Shown piece by piece: positions 38,201 through 53,200 of a stretch of DNA of 64,000 bases. This DNA is from Cyanoderma ruficeps (Eukaryota; Chordata; Aves; Passeriformes; Timaliidae). Within the stretch, counting starts at the first letter, position 1. Each line of letters begins with the position of its first letter. The position numbers and the translations under genes were made by a program. The stretch spans positions 7,309,521-7,373,520 of the forward strand of contig VZDJ01000090.1 of NCBI GenBank assembly GCA_008694505.1. The letters run 5' to 3'. Under the pieces are notes generated by a model. That model was not told where the DNA came from, ran no database searches, and saw only the letters and a program-made list of their open reading frames with translations.

Positions 38201-41200
38201 ATTTAGGGTATCATATCTCAAAGCTGTCTGGTCTTGCTTAGTTAAGCTATGGCCCATTTCTCGGTGTGTAGGCTGTAATGTTTTGTTTTGGGGTTTTTTT
38301 TCCCTTCTTACTGTCACTATTTTCTGAATACGTAGAGCTCAGAGAAGGAGTTGATTTGGGAAACTGAGAGAAGGTTTTCTTAACAGCTATTAATATTCTT
38401 AATGGACAAGTCATGTGCTGACTGGGGCTTTTTATGATTAACGTTAGGTTTTCCAATGGCTGTATACTTCTGTGTTAACCTTTTAATCTAAGACCCAGTA
38501 TGCAGGATCACTACAAAGTCAGCCAGTACACTGAGTGTGTGCTTAGTTAATTCAAAGGTGAAACCAAGGGCATGGTAGTACGTGACATGTTTGTGTCTGC
38601 TGGATTTGGCACTAAGGCAGTAAGAGTCCCTTTCCTGCTATGAGAGACCCTTTTCTGTGCTTCCTGTCTTTTGACAAAAGAAGTGACCCATTCTTTTTGA
38701 CTTGACACTTACAAGGTATAATGCCATCATGTTCTAGTTTGCAGGAAGAATGTGCTTTTGAGGAAAACCTCCTTGTGATCCCCACACGCCGTGCTTCTCA
38801 TCCCAGGGTGGCCCTGGTGTGAATGCACTGGAATGCAGGAGCACAGCCCATGTGCTGCAGCTGCCAAGGGGTGGGACCCTACTAGAGTTAGTCCAGAATA
38901 TAAAATACCCAAGATGTGGACATGTGGACATGAGAATGTTGACATGAGAACTCCATACTTTTTTGCTGCATGGATACACTCCTGTTGCCCCAGACAACCT
39001 ACTAATGCCAACCCAGTCACGTAGTGCCACTTGTTTGGAATAGGAGTGCAGCTCGTATCAGGAGATGGTATTTTCAAGTTAAAACACCGTGCTTCAAACC
39101 CTGTTCTTATTTATTAAATTGCCATGTACAATAATAACTCTTAATTTTCCTTGCTACCTCTATTACATACTTGTCAAACCTGAGGTTATACACTGTCTTC
39201 TTGAGTTATGTATTCTCTTAAATATGTGGTCTCGTGATGTAAGCTTTCAGTCACACAGTTTTAATGAGTCTATACATATTATACAAATAGACAAATCCTC
39301 TATCTCACTCTTTGCCTATATTTTCTGTTACAAGATCTTCCCCTTTTCTGTCATCTCTTTGTTTTCCCTGGGTTCGTGGATTTTGTTCTTTTAAAAATGG
39401 GTGATAATACGATAAAAATGGTAATAGTAGGATAAAGAGAGCTTTTTACAAAGCATTTGCATGACTTACTGGCTAATACAGGTACATCATGTGGATTTTG
39501 AAACTTCTTCCTTTTTTCCTTCATCAGTGTTGACAAAATATACCCGTTCCTGTGCGCTAATGATTTTATCAGAGTGGCAGAGTTCCAAGGGAGCAGTAAG
39601 TTCGAACTACCTTATGGAATAAAGAGAGCAGGTTTGTATTTCCCATGTGCCTTGTTTTTAATCAGAAATACCTACATGGCGTATAAAGCCATCTGAATCT
39701 CTGTTCCTGATCTTTCCTGTGCACTGATGTCAATCCTTTTGGGGTGTCTAGAAGCATCTTAATGGTTCCGTTCAGTCCCTCTGACCTCTCACCTTCCTGT
39801 TTTTAACAAGTAAAACACTGGGTTGGGGTTGCCTCTCTTGGCAGAGAAGGTCCAAAAAGGTGTGAGTGAAGAAGAGTGGACCTTATTCAACTTCCTTCTG
39901 TTTGTATGTGGGCTGGAGTGCTAAAGATACTCAGCTCTGCTTTGCTAGAGGAAATACTGAGTCAGTGTGATGGGCTTCCATCAGCACACCTAAGCTTGCT
40001 GGAATCCAGAGTCCTACTGAGGCCGAAGTCCTCAGGTTTAGGCAGTTACATCAGTGATTTTTTCCTTTTACTGGCCTGATTTTGACTGGAATAGAGTTAA
40101 TTTTCTTTTTAGTAGGTAGTACAGTGCTGTGCTTGGGATTCAGCATGAGAATCATGTTGACAATACACGGATGTTTTAATTGTTGCTAAATTCCAAGTGT
40201 TCTTACTTTGATGTTTTTATGCACAGTGCACCTACTGTGTTTAAAAACATTATGGTCAGGGTCAGAGGCTTATTTCGTATTGTGAATACTGAGTGTTTTC
40301 ATTAATCTTATTTATGTTTGTTTTTTAGAGCAATTTTTTCATTTGGCCCTTTCAAGACTGCAGAACTGTGGCCTTTCCAGTGAAGAAGACAGGTGAGGTG
40401 GTTTATTTCCTATTGTTTCTGTTAGTTGTATTTTTAATATTGTACTTACCTGAAAAGGAATGTCCATGGGGTTATCCTGAAATTGCTCAAGTTAGTCAAG
40501 ACATGGAGCAGACTGACAGGGTCCAAGCAGTGTGTAGCTGATTCCAAGGTTTCAGCAGGCTTGGTTTTACACTTCAGTAGCACCAGCATGCAAGAAAAAT
40601 TAATCTCTGAGGGAGCTTTAACTTAGAGATTTCCTTTTATAAGTATGTTAGAAATTCTCTGGCTGAATCCAGTCCTATCTTCCTGTAGTATCTTTTTATA
40701 GTTAGATTGTATGTGACCTCTTGCAGATTCAGTGTAAGGTGGAAAATGTTCGAGATAAGCAGGTGCAAAACAACGTCTGCTTCTAAGCAGAATAAATCTT
40801 GAGCATTTCCCTGTGCCTCTGCATCCTCTGGCTGCTGCACATGCTTGTTCCTACATAGGCTCTGCTTCCTCTCCTTGTGGATGAGGGAGACCTAAGAAGA
40901 CAGGAAAGGCTGTCAGTCCTTTTGGGAGTAATAAGGGTGTGGCATGGAAGGGAGCATGCCTTAGATAATTTGCTTCCCATGGATTAGATAGATTAAATTA
41001 GATTCAGTCTTTAATTAGATTCACTCTCTTGTTGGAAGCCACATCTGCCAAGAGGTTTGGTTTTGTTTTGAAGGGTCTTTGTGATTGTATGTCTTGTTGT
41101 TTGTTTGGCTTTTGTTGGGATTTTTTGCAGGTATGGTTGGCAAGTAGAGTAAAGTCCTGTGTTTACAAAGTGATGCAGATAACTCCTTAGATTTGCAGTC

Positions 41201-44200
41201 TAGCAAATGGGCTGACAACCTTCCAGATATGATGTTAGTACACAGACTTCTTAGTAGAGTTGAATGCAAATACTGCTGAGGTTGGCTGTACCTGTTTTTT
41301 GTTTCATAATTACAGAGATCATACAGATTGCTGCTTGAAGCCAAATGTCAGGATCGCAGTTTAATTAAACTTGGGTGGAATATGCTCAAACCTAAGAATT
41401 TGATTTAATACAGAGTTTTTCCCTTTTTTTTTCCCCTGCTGTACTCCTTCCTTTCTCTGTGTTTAGTTTGCTTCTAGGATGTTCAGGTTTACTCTTAAGA
41501 AAAGGAAGGAAAAAGTAAAACACTGTTTTCTATCAGGAGTGTGATAATGGGGTAAATTTTTACAGAATTGGCTGACAGAAGCTGCTCTTCTGTCTGGACT
41601 TTGAAGGAGAATGCCAAATGTTGTATTAGAAATGCCCTGAAATCATAAGTTCAGGACCACAATTGTTTGTGCTGTAAAGCAGAGATGCTTGTACCTTTTA
41701 AATCGAAATGCCTATCCTGTAGATGAAAAATGAGGAAATTGGTATTCATCTTTGAATGTAGATTTTCTGAGGTGTAGATATGGTTAGTAGTTCTGGGAAG
41801 TACACTTCATTTTATTAGAAGTAACATACTCCAGTGGTACTGAAACAAAATCAGAGTTATTACTATTCATTAGGCAATAATATGAACAAATCAAGCAGAC
41901 AGTGACTTCATACAGTGTATTCTTTCTAGATCCACCAGGTTTTGTGTACACCACTCTCAGGGCATGAATCACTGTGGTTGGGAAGAGTTTTTATACATAT
42001 ATTTCACTGAGATACAGTGGCTTTTAAAAGTGAAGCTCTCTAGGGATTAATCCTAACAATGCTCTCCAGTAATACAGAATTATTAGGTGGCTCTGTAATG
42101 CTGTTGTCCAATGCAGCCTTCTTGGCAGAACACAAACCAGATTTTTCTGTAAATGTTTTTTTAAGGCAGATAAATACTAAGCTAGATAAGCACAAAGTCT
42201 GTGGTGCATATATAGCTGTGGTTTTGTACAACTCATGTAAATCTGTATACAGAGTGAGCTACAAAGGTGGTTTTTTTGCAAACAGTGTCATTTTCCAAAC
42301 TTAGGTCAAATTTTCACTGTGTAAAGGTGTAGCTCTCCCAGAGACTTTGGAAATTAACAGTGTCACTGACTTCAGTTCAGTTGTGACTTCAGTTCCTCAC
42401 TGAGTACTCTAGGACTCTGAGCTCAGCAATTCTTACAAATGCATTTACATGATCCTGAGTCAACAAAATGTGACCTCTGCATCCTCCTTTCACCAAATAA
42501 CCTCAAAGGAAATAATTTGCATTCCTCAAGTGACTATGGGGATGTGTGTTAAAGAAGCTGAGTCTTGAGATCATTTTCTTTTTCCACTGAAACAGTATTT
42601 CAGTGGAATGTGGAGGATGCAAACCTTTTGACCTTTAGAGGCTACATTTCCGTTTAGCAGTATTTTTCTTCTATAGTCTAGGAAAATGTTTCTTTTAGCA
42701 TTTCACCATATAAACAAAATACATGAGCCAAGGCTTGGCCTTGAGATTGAGGCTCTTTTACACCACCTGAATAAGGCAGTGGTTTGAGTGACTACTGCCT
42801 GCAGACATTGGAGATCAGCTTACCATGGTGTTTGCTTTGGGGTCCATTTGTACTCTTAGTAAATCTCTGACACGTGAAGGCAATCCCGTTGTCACTCAGA
42901 CCTTTCCCACAGCTATTGTTACAGCCAAGGTCTAAATATTTTTCACTGTCATCAGTATTGTGCTAGTGATTGTAAACTGAACATCCAGACATTGGAATCC
43001 GTTATATTTTACTTGTAGCACGCCCACTGTTGTTTAAGGATATCTAAACTAACTGCTTGTCAATATATTGACTCGGAGAAAGGGTGAGTGTTTGGGGTTG
43101 TTTAATTTGAAAACATTATGAAAAGGAAATTTTCAAAAGTGAAGGTTGGTAAAGTATCTGGGAGTAACAGTCTGCTGAAAATTGGTGTGTTGTCCTCTGT
43201 TCTGTTCTAAGTACAGGTCAGTTTATTTCACTTAAGAACCTTTAAATGCAGTTCAGCCTTGCTACGTATTTTTTATCTCTATGTCATGTGTTAGTTTTCT
43301 ATGATACTATACTCTGTTTTTTTACATAAACAGTTTTTCTCCCTGCTTATTGTTGTTGATGGACTCAGTACTACTGTGGACTTGAGACTTAGGATCATAA
43401 ATGAAAACATTTGAGTACTGGGAGGGGAAGTGTAAGGCAAGGAGGCAATTCAGAAACAGCATATTTGTGCCAGACTTCCTATTTGAGCCAGCCCACTTTG
43501 ACTCCTTGAGCCTGACAGAGATTAAAAGCTGGTTGTTTTAATTTATTTGACTGTACTCGTGTACACTTCTTCAGGCATATTTGATCTGCTTGTTGACTTT
43601 ACCCATTTCAAAAGTTCAAATATTAATGTTAGATTCTTTATTGGGTATTTGATGGCAGCTGATAACTTTGTTTTTGATTATGCATGTTATGAAGGGCACT
43701 GTAATTCAAAACACTTAATCAGACTTCAGATTTCACTCTGTTTTCTGGCCAAGTAGTACTAGTCAGCTCTTGGTCATAAACAAAATCTAGTCTGCATTCA
43801 TCAGTAAGAAAAAAGAGCTTGAATTTGACTTAACTACACAACTTCTGTAGCTGAGCAAACCTCAGTTGCTCAGCTCTGAAGTCACATTTTGCCCTTCCTG
43901 CCCTGAGTGTGTTCTCCTGCATTGTGGCTACAGAGAGGAGAAAGCAAAGACCCCTTACTTGTATACCAGAGTGGAAAGCGTTATTTCATTTGCTAGAGAT
44001 TAACTTAGTGAACAAGTATCTTAAATCACCTCTTCCAAAAGTTGAAAGGTATGCAATGAGGCATTACTTTAAGTTCATCTACAAGGAACAGAAAAAGCAG
44101 CTGCCTCCTCAAAGTAAATGCCAGGACACGTGATACAAACATACGCTAATCTTGTGCTTTTTGCCCCTGTCCTTCACTCCACCTTCATCACTTACTGATC

Positions 44201-47200
44201 ACATTTTTTCATCCAGTTTTCTTTTTTCCTCCCCTGCTTTGAGTTCTAAGCTATAGCTGTAAGCAACAAAGTGTGTAATTCAGGAAAAGGGCAACTTCTG
44301 CTTTCTTACTCCTGTAACTTGGAGGAGACATTTGTTCATCAGCCTGCTTTCTTAAGATACTTTCAAACTACATAGAAAAATTAAATGGAAAATGAATGGG
44401 CAAAAGGAGTAGAGAGGGAAGGGCTTTAGAGGTGTAGAGGGAATGAGCATACTGCAGAAAGGATGGTATAACAGGTTTTCTTTCACCCCTGTGTTTTTCA
44501 GGATGCCAGGTCATATGAGTTATGGTATTAGCTGGGAGTCTTTCTATGAATCTTTGCCATCTACTAAGCTTCAGGAAACAGTAGAGAAAGGTGTGCATGA
44601 AAGCTTTTTTCATGTCACCCAAGCCTGAAAACTGCATTTAGAGCACTGTTTTTTTTTATACACGCATACATGTATGTGTGTGTGTGTGTGCCTATACATG
44701 TACATATTTAAAGGCAACTATCTCTGCAGATGTTATTAATTCTGTAGGAAATTCAGGGAACTGCTTTGTACATTGAGATGTTGCTCATTCTTGGCTGGAA
44801 CCTGCTGTTTTCATTGATGTTGAATAATAACTCTCAGCTGAAAAAACAGATTGGACTGTTTGAGGAGAAAGAAGTTAATTAGTCTGCATAAAGTGCCATG
44901 CTGGGAATTCAATGTGAGTTATAGTGTTTTCTGGGACACGATTTTGGTGTTCTGAACCTAGAGCAAGAAGTGACATAGAGCCTTTTTCTTACTTGGAGAA
45001 AGAACCAAGGGAGCAGGGTGTTATTGTGAGGTGACTCATCCTCCATAAGCTGTGAGCCTGCTTGTGTCTGAAGAAAATACCAATGTTTTTATTTTCTCAT
45101 TGTTCCTGCTGCAACCAAATTGAATGGCTTTTGCTCTGAACAAAGAGGCGTTTTTACAACAACAAAAAATGATGTGCTTACTCTGAAAGGAGTTTACAGT
45201 CTTATGTTTAAACCTTCCCTAAAAAGGCAAAATTTCATGAGTAAAAAAAAAGCAAGCTTGTTTGTGAGCTCCCCTCTTTTTTTAAAACACATTTTACTAG
45301 CATTGAAAGAAGATGGTAAAAAGCTAAATATGAGCTGAGAAAACCTGTGATAGCTTTGAAAATCTTACTCTTAGAATTTACTTTCATAAGTTTAGCATCT
45401 CCATAATACCTATTTTGGGTGCTTTTTATCTCTGCATGTATTGTAAATTCAAAATTACTGTTTTGATTTGATGTAGTAGAAGATCTCATTTTTTAGCACA
45501 TAGTAATTTATATGCCTAATAATACTGTCTAATTTGAATCTGGTTTTATGAGAATGGAACTCTTAATCAAGGATTCTATCTTGTTACATCATGACAGTCA
45601 CTTGTTTAAACATGTTTAGACAGCACCTTTTAAGTAGAGGGAGAAAAATCCACACCATATTCATTTGGAAAGCCGTCATATGTTATTGGGCTATGATTTT
45701 TCACATGTACAATTCATAGGCCTGTAAGGTGAACTGTGAGCATAAATTTTGATGCTTTAGCTTGTGTTGGAGCTGTGGAGTTGTATAATATTGCAGAAGC
45801 ACTTTAATATTGATGTATTAATATAATAGCTTTTCCAGATGGGGACAAATTTGAAGGACTATGGAGGATAATTTATCAAATGGCACCCATATCACCAGCT
45901 GGTTAGATGATCCTAAACAGCAGACCACTAGAAAAAGGAGATATGTAAAAACATTTTCACAGGATGGAAGCCAATTACTGACTTTCAGTTCCTGAAATAG
46001 TGCCTCTTTTTCTTTTTTAAAGCAGCCATAGTACATGATACGGGATTGAATCTGTAGGGGCCAAGGGCTGTAAAAGATACAGGACCTCACTTAGAAAATA
46101 AGCCATTTGACATTCAGAAGTATCATTAATAATGTGAAGCCAGGGAAGTCGTGAATATTAAAACTTCTCTTTGTTCCACAGCATTGGCTGTCGACGGTGT
46201 GTTGTGGTCGGTAACGGAGGAGTACTTCGAAATAAGACATTAGGGGAGAAAATTGACTCATATGATGTCATAATAAGGTAAATGCTATCTCCTTTTCATT
46301 TTGTGCACACGGAGCAATGGGTAATTCTCCAAGGCCAGGGACTCTCTCTGCCCATCTCTAATGTCTGTGCTGGAGCCAAATCAGAAGGCTGCTTTCTGCT
46401 CGAGTGACACATGATAAGCACTTGTGTGATTGTATTCTAAACCACCTTGGCCAAGTTCCCGTGTGTGCTTGATCCCTCTGAGTTGAGAGGGTGAGTGCAC
46501 CTGGTAATTGCTCCTGTGCTGTGTAACGTGATACGTAAATGCTGGGCTGCTGAACTTTCCTGTCCCCAGACACAGTGTCTGTCCTGCAGGCTAATAACAG
46601 GTGTGGCAGCCACTGCACAGCAGGAACACGGGTGGAGCAGTCACTGGTGACTCTGTGCCTCTGTCCTCTGCAGGATGAATAATGGCCCTGTGATAGGGTA
46701 CGAGGAGGATGTTGGCAGGAGGACGACATTCCGCCTTTCTTACCCGGAATCCATCTTCTCAGATCCCATCCACTATGACCCTAATACCACTGTTGTTCTC
46801 ATTGTCTTCAAACCACGGGACTTGAAGTGGCTTTGGGAGATACTTGGTGGTCAGAAAATAGTGAGTTCAAATGTTCATGTGCCTTGGCTCATCTTGCCAC
46901 ACATCTCTTACGTGAAATACACATTTGCATTTAACTGTAGTCCTCCCAGCTGAGAGGAGCTCTGGATTGCCTCCTAGTCAGTTTATTTAATATCCCTCTT
47001 CCATAAATGCTTTGTCTTCTTGCTAATGCACATATTTGATCAGTTCATCACCACAAAGCAGTCTACCTCTGGAAAGTGTGTTTTTATCCTCTCCCTAGCA
47101 TTGTTTGGTATTTTAACATGCATGTTCCAGACATTTCGCAGACTATTTCACCCTTTGCACTTGCAGGAATTGCAGAATAATTTTAAAAGTGACCTCTCTC

Positions 47201-50200
47201 AGGTCCAAAATGTTCTTGAATCTTCTTCATTAAGGGGCAGGTTTAAAGCCATACCAGGTTCTTAGGGCATTGTCCGAGTAAATTTGGAGTGTTTCCAAGG
47301 ATATTTCTACAAACTCCATTTCAGTGCTCCAGCATGCTTGTGGGAGAGAGTTTCTTCTTGTCCTTTCACTGTGTTCCTCTGAGAAGAGTGTGATCTCATT
47401 TTTGTTAACCCCTTCCAGATAGCTGAAGATGGGCTGAACAATCCCAGCCTGCTCAGACTCTTTTTGTTTGCTGTGAGCTCTGGCCCCTTGGCTGTTGTAG
47501 TGGCGTTCTGCTGTTCGACACTCTCCTGCACAGAGGAGCCCAGCACAGCATTTGTGGGACTGTGGGAAAGGCACAGTGCAAAGTACTTGAGAGAATGCTG
47601 ACAACTTCTGTCTGCCTTTTGTCTGTGCTCTTTATGTGGCCAGCACAGAGTGAGCATTTATTGCCTCCAGGGCATATTGTTTGTACATGTTGTCCATCAG
47701 GGACCTTTCTGCAAAGCTGTTTTCCAGCCAGCTGGCCACTGCTGTGCCAGTGGGTTCTCTTGTTGCAGGAGCAGGTGTTCTTGAACTTAGGGAGATTCAA
47801 CACTCTTCTTTAACCTCCTGCCCTTGGAGTTTACACTGGTTAGAGTTGTTACAAAACTATATTCAGCTGTTTTCAGTTGTTAAAAATGTGCATTTACTTG
47901 CCTGTCACAGAGTGCGAAGGGCTTTTGGAAGAAACCCGCTCTGAATATGATCTACAAATCGAGTCAAATCAGGATTCTCGATCCCAGCATCACCAGGAAA
48001 ACTGCCTATGAGTGGCTTCATTTCCCAACAAGGTTTCCTAAGAAGGAGGTATGTTTTTTCTTTTGTCCCTTCTAGTTTTGTGCAACCAAATGTGTATTGA
48101 GAGGCAATTATATCTTTATTACAGTAGATGGTATTGTAGAAAACCTTTTAGGTTTGGATTAAAGTAGTGTGCCATTTTAGATGGTGCTTAAAAAAGATGG
48201 GAAAATGGAACCCAGAAAGAGAGTGACTAGCCTTGTGTGCCAGAAGTACCTTTTTTGGGTTCTGTAATTGGTATGAAATGAGGCTGCTTTCTAGACAGAC
48301 AAAACGCTTTTGATACAACCTGGGAAGACAGGCAGATAATGCAGCATGACGGATCCAAAGAGCTTCTAGAAATAATTGGGAATCTTGAACTACTAAATGT
48401 TGGGAGTTTTTCTTAAAAAAACCCCAAGGCACATAAAGCAACAAACAGACAAAAACACCTCCACCAAAAAGCAAATCACTGAAAATAACCCCAAACCAAA
48501 AAAACCCCTCCCCTGCCCCCCCAAACCCCAGCAAACTGGTAATTCTAACTGCTGCAATTTCACACTCCTGGGGCTGGGGAGGGACTAGGGAGCATAGAGG
48601 CTATTCCAGCCCTGTGCTAATGAGTGTCTGGCAGCATGGATGTGCTTACTGATTTGATGCCAAGCATTGTAATGAGCTGACCAGCAATTTGGACATAAAA
48701 ATACATTTTAATTGTCAGTTCTTGACTGAAAATGTTTTTGATGAAAGGTAAAGCTTCAAGCTGGGGACTTGCCTTGTGCAGCCAGTATCAGCCATGTGCT
48801 GTTTTGCACGGAGTTCCCTGGGGTCACATCCCCAGTTCACCAACACCATCCAATTAGCGTGTGGGGAGATGTCTGACAGGCTGTGGAGTATCTGCCACAG
48901 TTTTTTTCTGGTTTACTCTTTCTGATATTTGAGGGGTTGGCAGGGGGGTAGTTTCTGTATCTCTTTCTAGAAGTTCTTTCTGTTTTCTGAGCCTAAGAGT
49001 GGCTTTTTTCTCCCTTATTAACTCTCAAACTGGAATAGCCTTTTTGGCGATGTGTTTGCTTGTACCTCTGTGGCATTTCAGCTTTTCAGCCAAGGGTGGA
49101 AAGAAAGCAGTATAGTAATGGGATGCCTGACTAATCTCCTAAATGGCCACAGAACATGCACGGCTTCCATGGGTCCAGTAATCCCTCCTGACTATTCTGG
49201 GGCTCCCCTCTCAGTGGGAGTAGGCATTAGAAGGAGTGCTGTCGGTGACTCAGAGATGTGCGTGATGTCAGCTGGTGCTTAGGCACAGGCCCCTTGGTCA
49301 CCCTCTGCTCCTCTCCTGCCTCTGGATGCCCCTGCACAGAGCTGGGTTAGTGTCACCATGCCTAGAGTCCTCTTCTGCTACCTCCGTGTATATCCTGCTT
49401 ACTGCACACCAGGGGTTTTGCAGTCCCTCATCCCTGCCCAGCAATGATCAATCTCAAGGATGCTTTTCCTCCCATTTCGGAGGCGGGCTGTGGCTGGGAG
49501 CCTGCACATCTGCAGCGAGAGCCTGCACATCTGCAGCACCCCTGGCACAGCTTAGTTAAGCTGCAGGTCACACCAGGGGCTCCCATGAGCAGGAAGGTCT
49601 CACTCCCAGGCCTTCTGTTCCATTGCTCATCCCTGGGGAGGGCTGGTGCTGCCTTAGCTGTCCTGTGCTTCAGCCCCCTCTGCCTGCAGGAGATGCCAGT
49701 GACCACTGCTGCTTTCCCTGCTGTCCCTGCCTTTTCCATTAAGCCAGTTTCAGATTCCCAGTGAGCACATTAGTGCATAGGCAGGAAGGCATTTCTGAAT
49801 GTTAGTAGAGCCAGGAATAAAATCGGATGTGTTGCCCCAGCACCACTAAACTCAGAAAGTGTAGTGGAGTCATTCCAGGGCTATGCCTATTCCCATTGAG
49901 TAGGCTGAAAATAGTTAATTACAGGCCAAAGATATCTGGATATTGCATGACAGTGCATTTTAGAAGTAGTGGCTTTTAAATTACATCCTTTTGAGGTGAC
50001 TTTTATGACAGCTGAAGGTGAACAGAGCTAGTTATAACCGGTGATATTCCTGATATTTCCAAATAGCACTAATCCTGACATGTAGCATTCCTGCCATGGT
50101 TTTGGGGTCCTGTTTAGTATGGATGTTACAACAGAGTTACCACTAAGTTTATGATGTTGGACTCCTAGGGCAGAAAGTTACTTTGCTAACTGGCAGGAGC

Positions 50201-53200
50201 CCTGGGCATAGTGCACATTGTAAGCAGGTACTATTTCTGGAATACCCCAAGAGTTGCATAAAGGTACCAAAAAAATTTCCGTAAAAGGCGATAGTTCATT
50301 TCTGTGACTTCAGTTAGGCTTAAAAGAGCTGAGAATAGTAACTTAACTTCTTCCTGGGGATTTTTTCTGTTGTCATATGATGTGTTGTCACAAGGAAATA
50401 CATCGAGTGCATTTGCCTTTTCTGTGCATGTTGTCTAGTACTGGTTTATCTGCTTCTTTTTCAGAGACAAACTGAGCCTTTGGTCAGAGTTCAAACAAAA
50501 GCCTGTGATTTTGTGCTCAGTTTGAGGTTTGACTGCAGCTACTGAGAGCATATAACTCATTTGTTCTCTGACAAAAATCTTACTTTAGCTAATAAGGGTG
50601 TTGGTGCCTGAAAGTTTTTGTCCATTTCTGGGGACACTTTTTCACCTTAGCTTCATCTTGGTCGAATGAATGAGTTCATCTCTCTCAAAAAAAAACTTGC
50701 CTCATTTACTTTCCTAGATCATATTAGCCTCTGTTGCTACTAAAGAAGTCATGTATCTGAACAAGATAGGGCAGATGGTTGCATGGAGTTCTGTGCTTTT
50801 GTGAGAAATCCTGCCTATTGGTTAGGTGCTCATAATATTGTACAGTTAAAACCTGTTTTATGACATGCTCTTCATTTTACATTGCATTTACTTCTACATT
50901 GCATTTATTGTAGGGAGAAGTAATTTTATTTGCAATTTTGTTTCTTCTAATGGGGATAGCAGGGGAAGCTCTAAAGCAAAATTCTTCAGGAATTTCCCTG
51001 CTTTGAAGAAATGCAAATTCAGTCAAATTTGTGTAGCTGTAGCCTTCATGCTTTTTTGGTTTGTTGCTATGAAGATTTGGGCATATCATGTTCTGTTCAT
51101 CTTGGTCTTCATTGTCTAGAAACTTTGGAACACGTCTCATAATTCAGTCAAATTTGAGGGGGTTGTAAATTGTTTTGCAGTGTAGTGAAGCCTGCCCAGT
51201 TTTATGAAAGCAGCTGAGCAGAGCAGTGGGGAGACCTTCCTGATGCTTCTGTGGAGGGATGGGCTACACTGTGGGCCCAGCCCTCACTAGAAACCAAGGA
51301 ATCCCAAGGAAGGCTGGCATGACAGACACGCTGGTCATGGGAAACCTGTTGGGGCAGTGCCTTATTCCTTCAGAGACTGGAGGGGATCAACCTATGAAAC
51401 CAACACCTGTAGAAGACCCAGGCTGCCTGATTTCACTTGTCTCTGTTCTTAAGTTTGCTGTTCCCATCAGGCTGCCGGGTGTTTATGCGTGTGCTCTCTT
51501 TGTTTTGTTGTAGAAACCCAAGCATCCAACGACGGGGCTAATTGCCATCACACTGGCATTTCACATATGCCATGAAGTCCACCTGGCAGGCTTCAAGTAC
51601 GACTTCACTGACAGAAATAGTTCTTTGCACTACTATGGCAATGAAACCATGTCTCAGATGATGCAGGTAACTAACACTTGTTTGTGCTGAGAGAAATAGA
51701 GCTGGTAACTGGGGAAGGCAGTTCAATATAGATGGAAGTGTGGACTGCAGGTCAGAAGGGCCTCCCACTTTCTCCTGGTTCAGCTACTTGTGGGTTAACA
51801 TTACTTGAATCTCTTCCTGTCTTTCGTGGTTTCTGAAAAATGTAGATACTCATCTTTGTGTCCCTTGTGCTGTACCATATCCTGCAATGTCTGCATGAGA
51901 TGTCCATCAGTGTGTTGTGTTCTGCTTTGCTGGTGTTTTCCTTAGGCTGCACAGCTCTTGTCCTAGAGATGTCTTTGTCAGCACACGAGTGGTGTTGTTC
52001 CTGTTAGTTTTCACCTTTTCCTTAGCACCTACTTGTACTGCATGTCATAGCTGTCAAACTCCTTAAAAGACAGAAAGAAAAGCAAAGGGGAATGGAAGGA
52101 GTTAAGAATTTAAGAACTTGTGAACCCTATGAACTTGTATAGGTCTTGAATAGGAAATGAACTGAATTTTGAAAGCTGCAAGTAGAAAAGAAAAGCAGCT
52201 CTTGGAGGGGGGTAGGAAGGGTGGGAAGGAACTGCTTCCAAGGTGGGGTCGCCAGAACTCAGCAGGAGGTTTGAAAACATCAGGAGTGCCTTCTCCCTGC
52301 TGCTTTGCTAAGGCCATGCCTTTTTTCTTTTATGTCTCTGCACTTGTATTCAGTTGCCTTCATCTCTGTATTTCAAGCAACCTTGTCTCAGCCCTTCACC
52401 ACAGTGTGAAGCTTTCTTTTCTGTTTGCCCAGAGCATATGGATACCATTTTCCTCTTCTTCCATTTGCTGAAGAGGAAGGGTAGAGACAATGCCCATAGG
52501 AGCCTTTCATATTTCTCTCAGAACTCCTAGATGTTCTGAGATAATTTTTCTCTGACACTAAACTTGCCCTCCTTTGGAGGCTTCTCTCTGCAGGTACTTT
52601 TTTGCAACATATACTAAGTTTGAGTAAGCTTGATCATTAGTTGAATAGACATCCTTAAGTTTCCTAAACTTTAAAAAACAAACTATTAAACAAAAATGTT
52701 CCTGTTAGTTGTTCAGTGGCAATAAATTGCAAATACTATACTGCATCACTGTAATCTTTTGTGCAGTATTCATATTATATTCATTTTAATTTACAGGATT
52801 CTGTATCTTAAATAAATTTATTTTCCTTGTGCTGCCCTCCACTAGCCTTAGTGCTCTCCTGTATATGCAGGACCTGGATACAGGCAGAAGATGGGTTGGT
52901 TTGGACTTGCTGAACCTAATTGGGAAGATGTATCTGAACCACAAGTGCCTGATGTGCTTTTCAACAACCTGAACTGAGCTCTGAGGATTACTTGTGTTCT
53001 GACTACTTGTGCTGTAAATGTGGTTACACAGCTGTTGTTCTGAATAAGCAGGGCAAGGAGGTGGGAGAGTTAATAATGGGAGGTTTTCTGTGAGACCACA
53101 TCTCTCCTGTTCTTATCACCAGAGGATCATCCTTTTTGTTTATGTCCTTATGGAAATATCTAATCTAGTTCTGAGCAACCTGTTTTTTTGGGAAACTGTG

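Larger units (their letters stand above)
40393..46181 (+). other. ST3GAL6 intron between coding exons 5 and 6
   Basis: No gene inside. It holds an 11-bp perfect inverted repeat at 42,582-42,608 and a short TG microsatellite at 44,675-44,690. Other open frames are short and unsupported. Confidence 0.8.
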
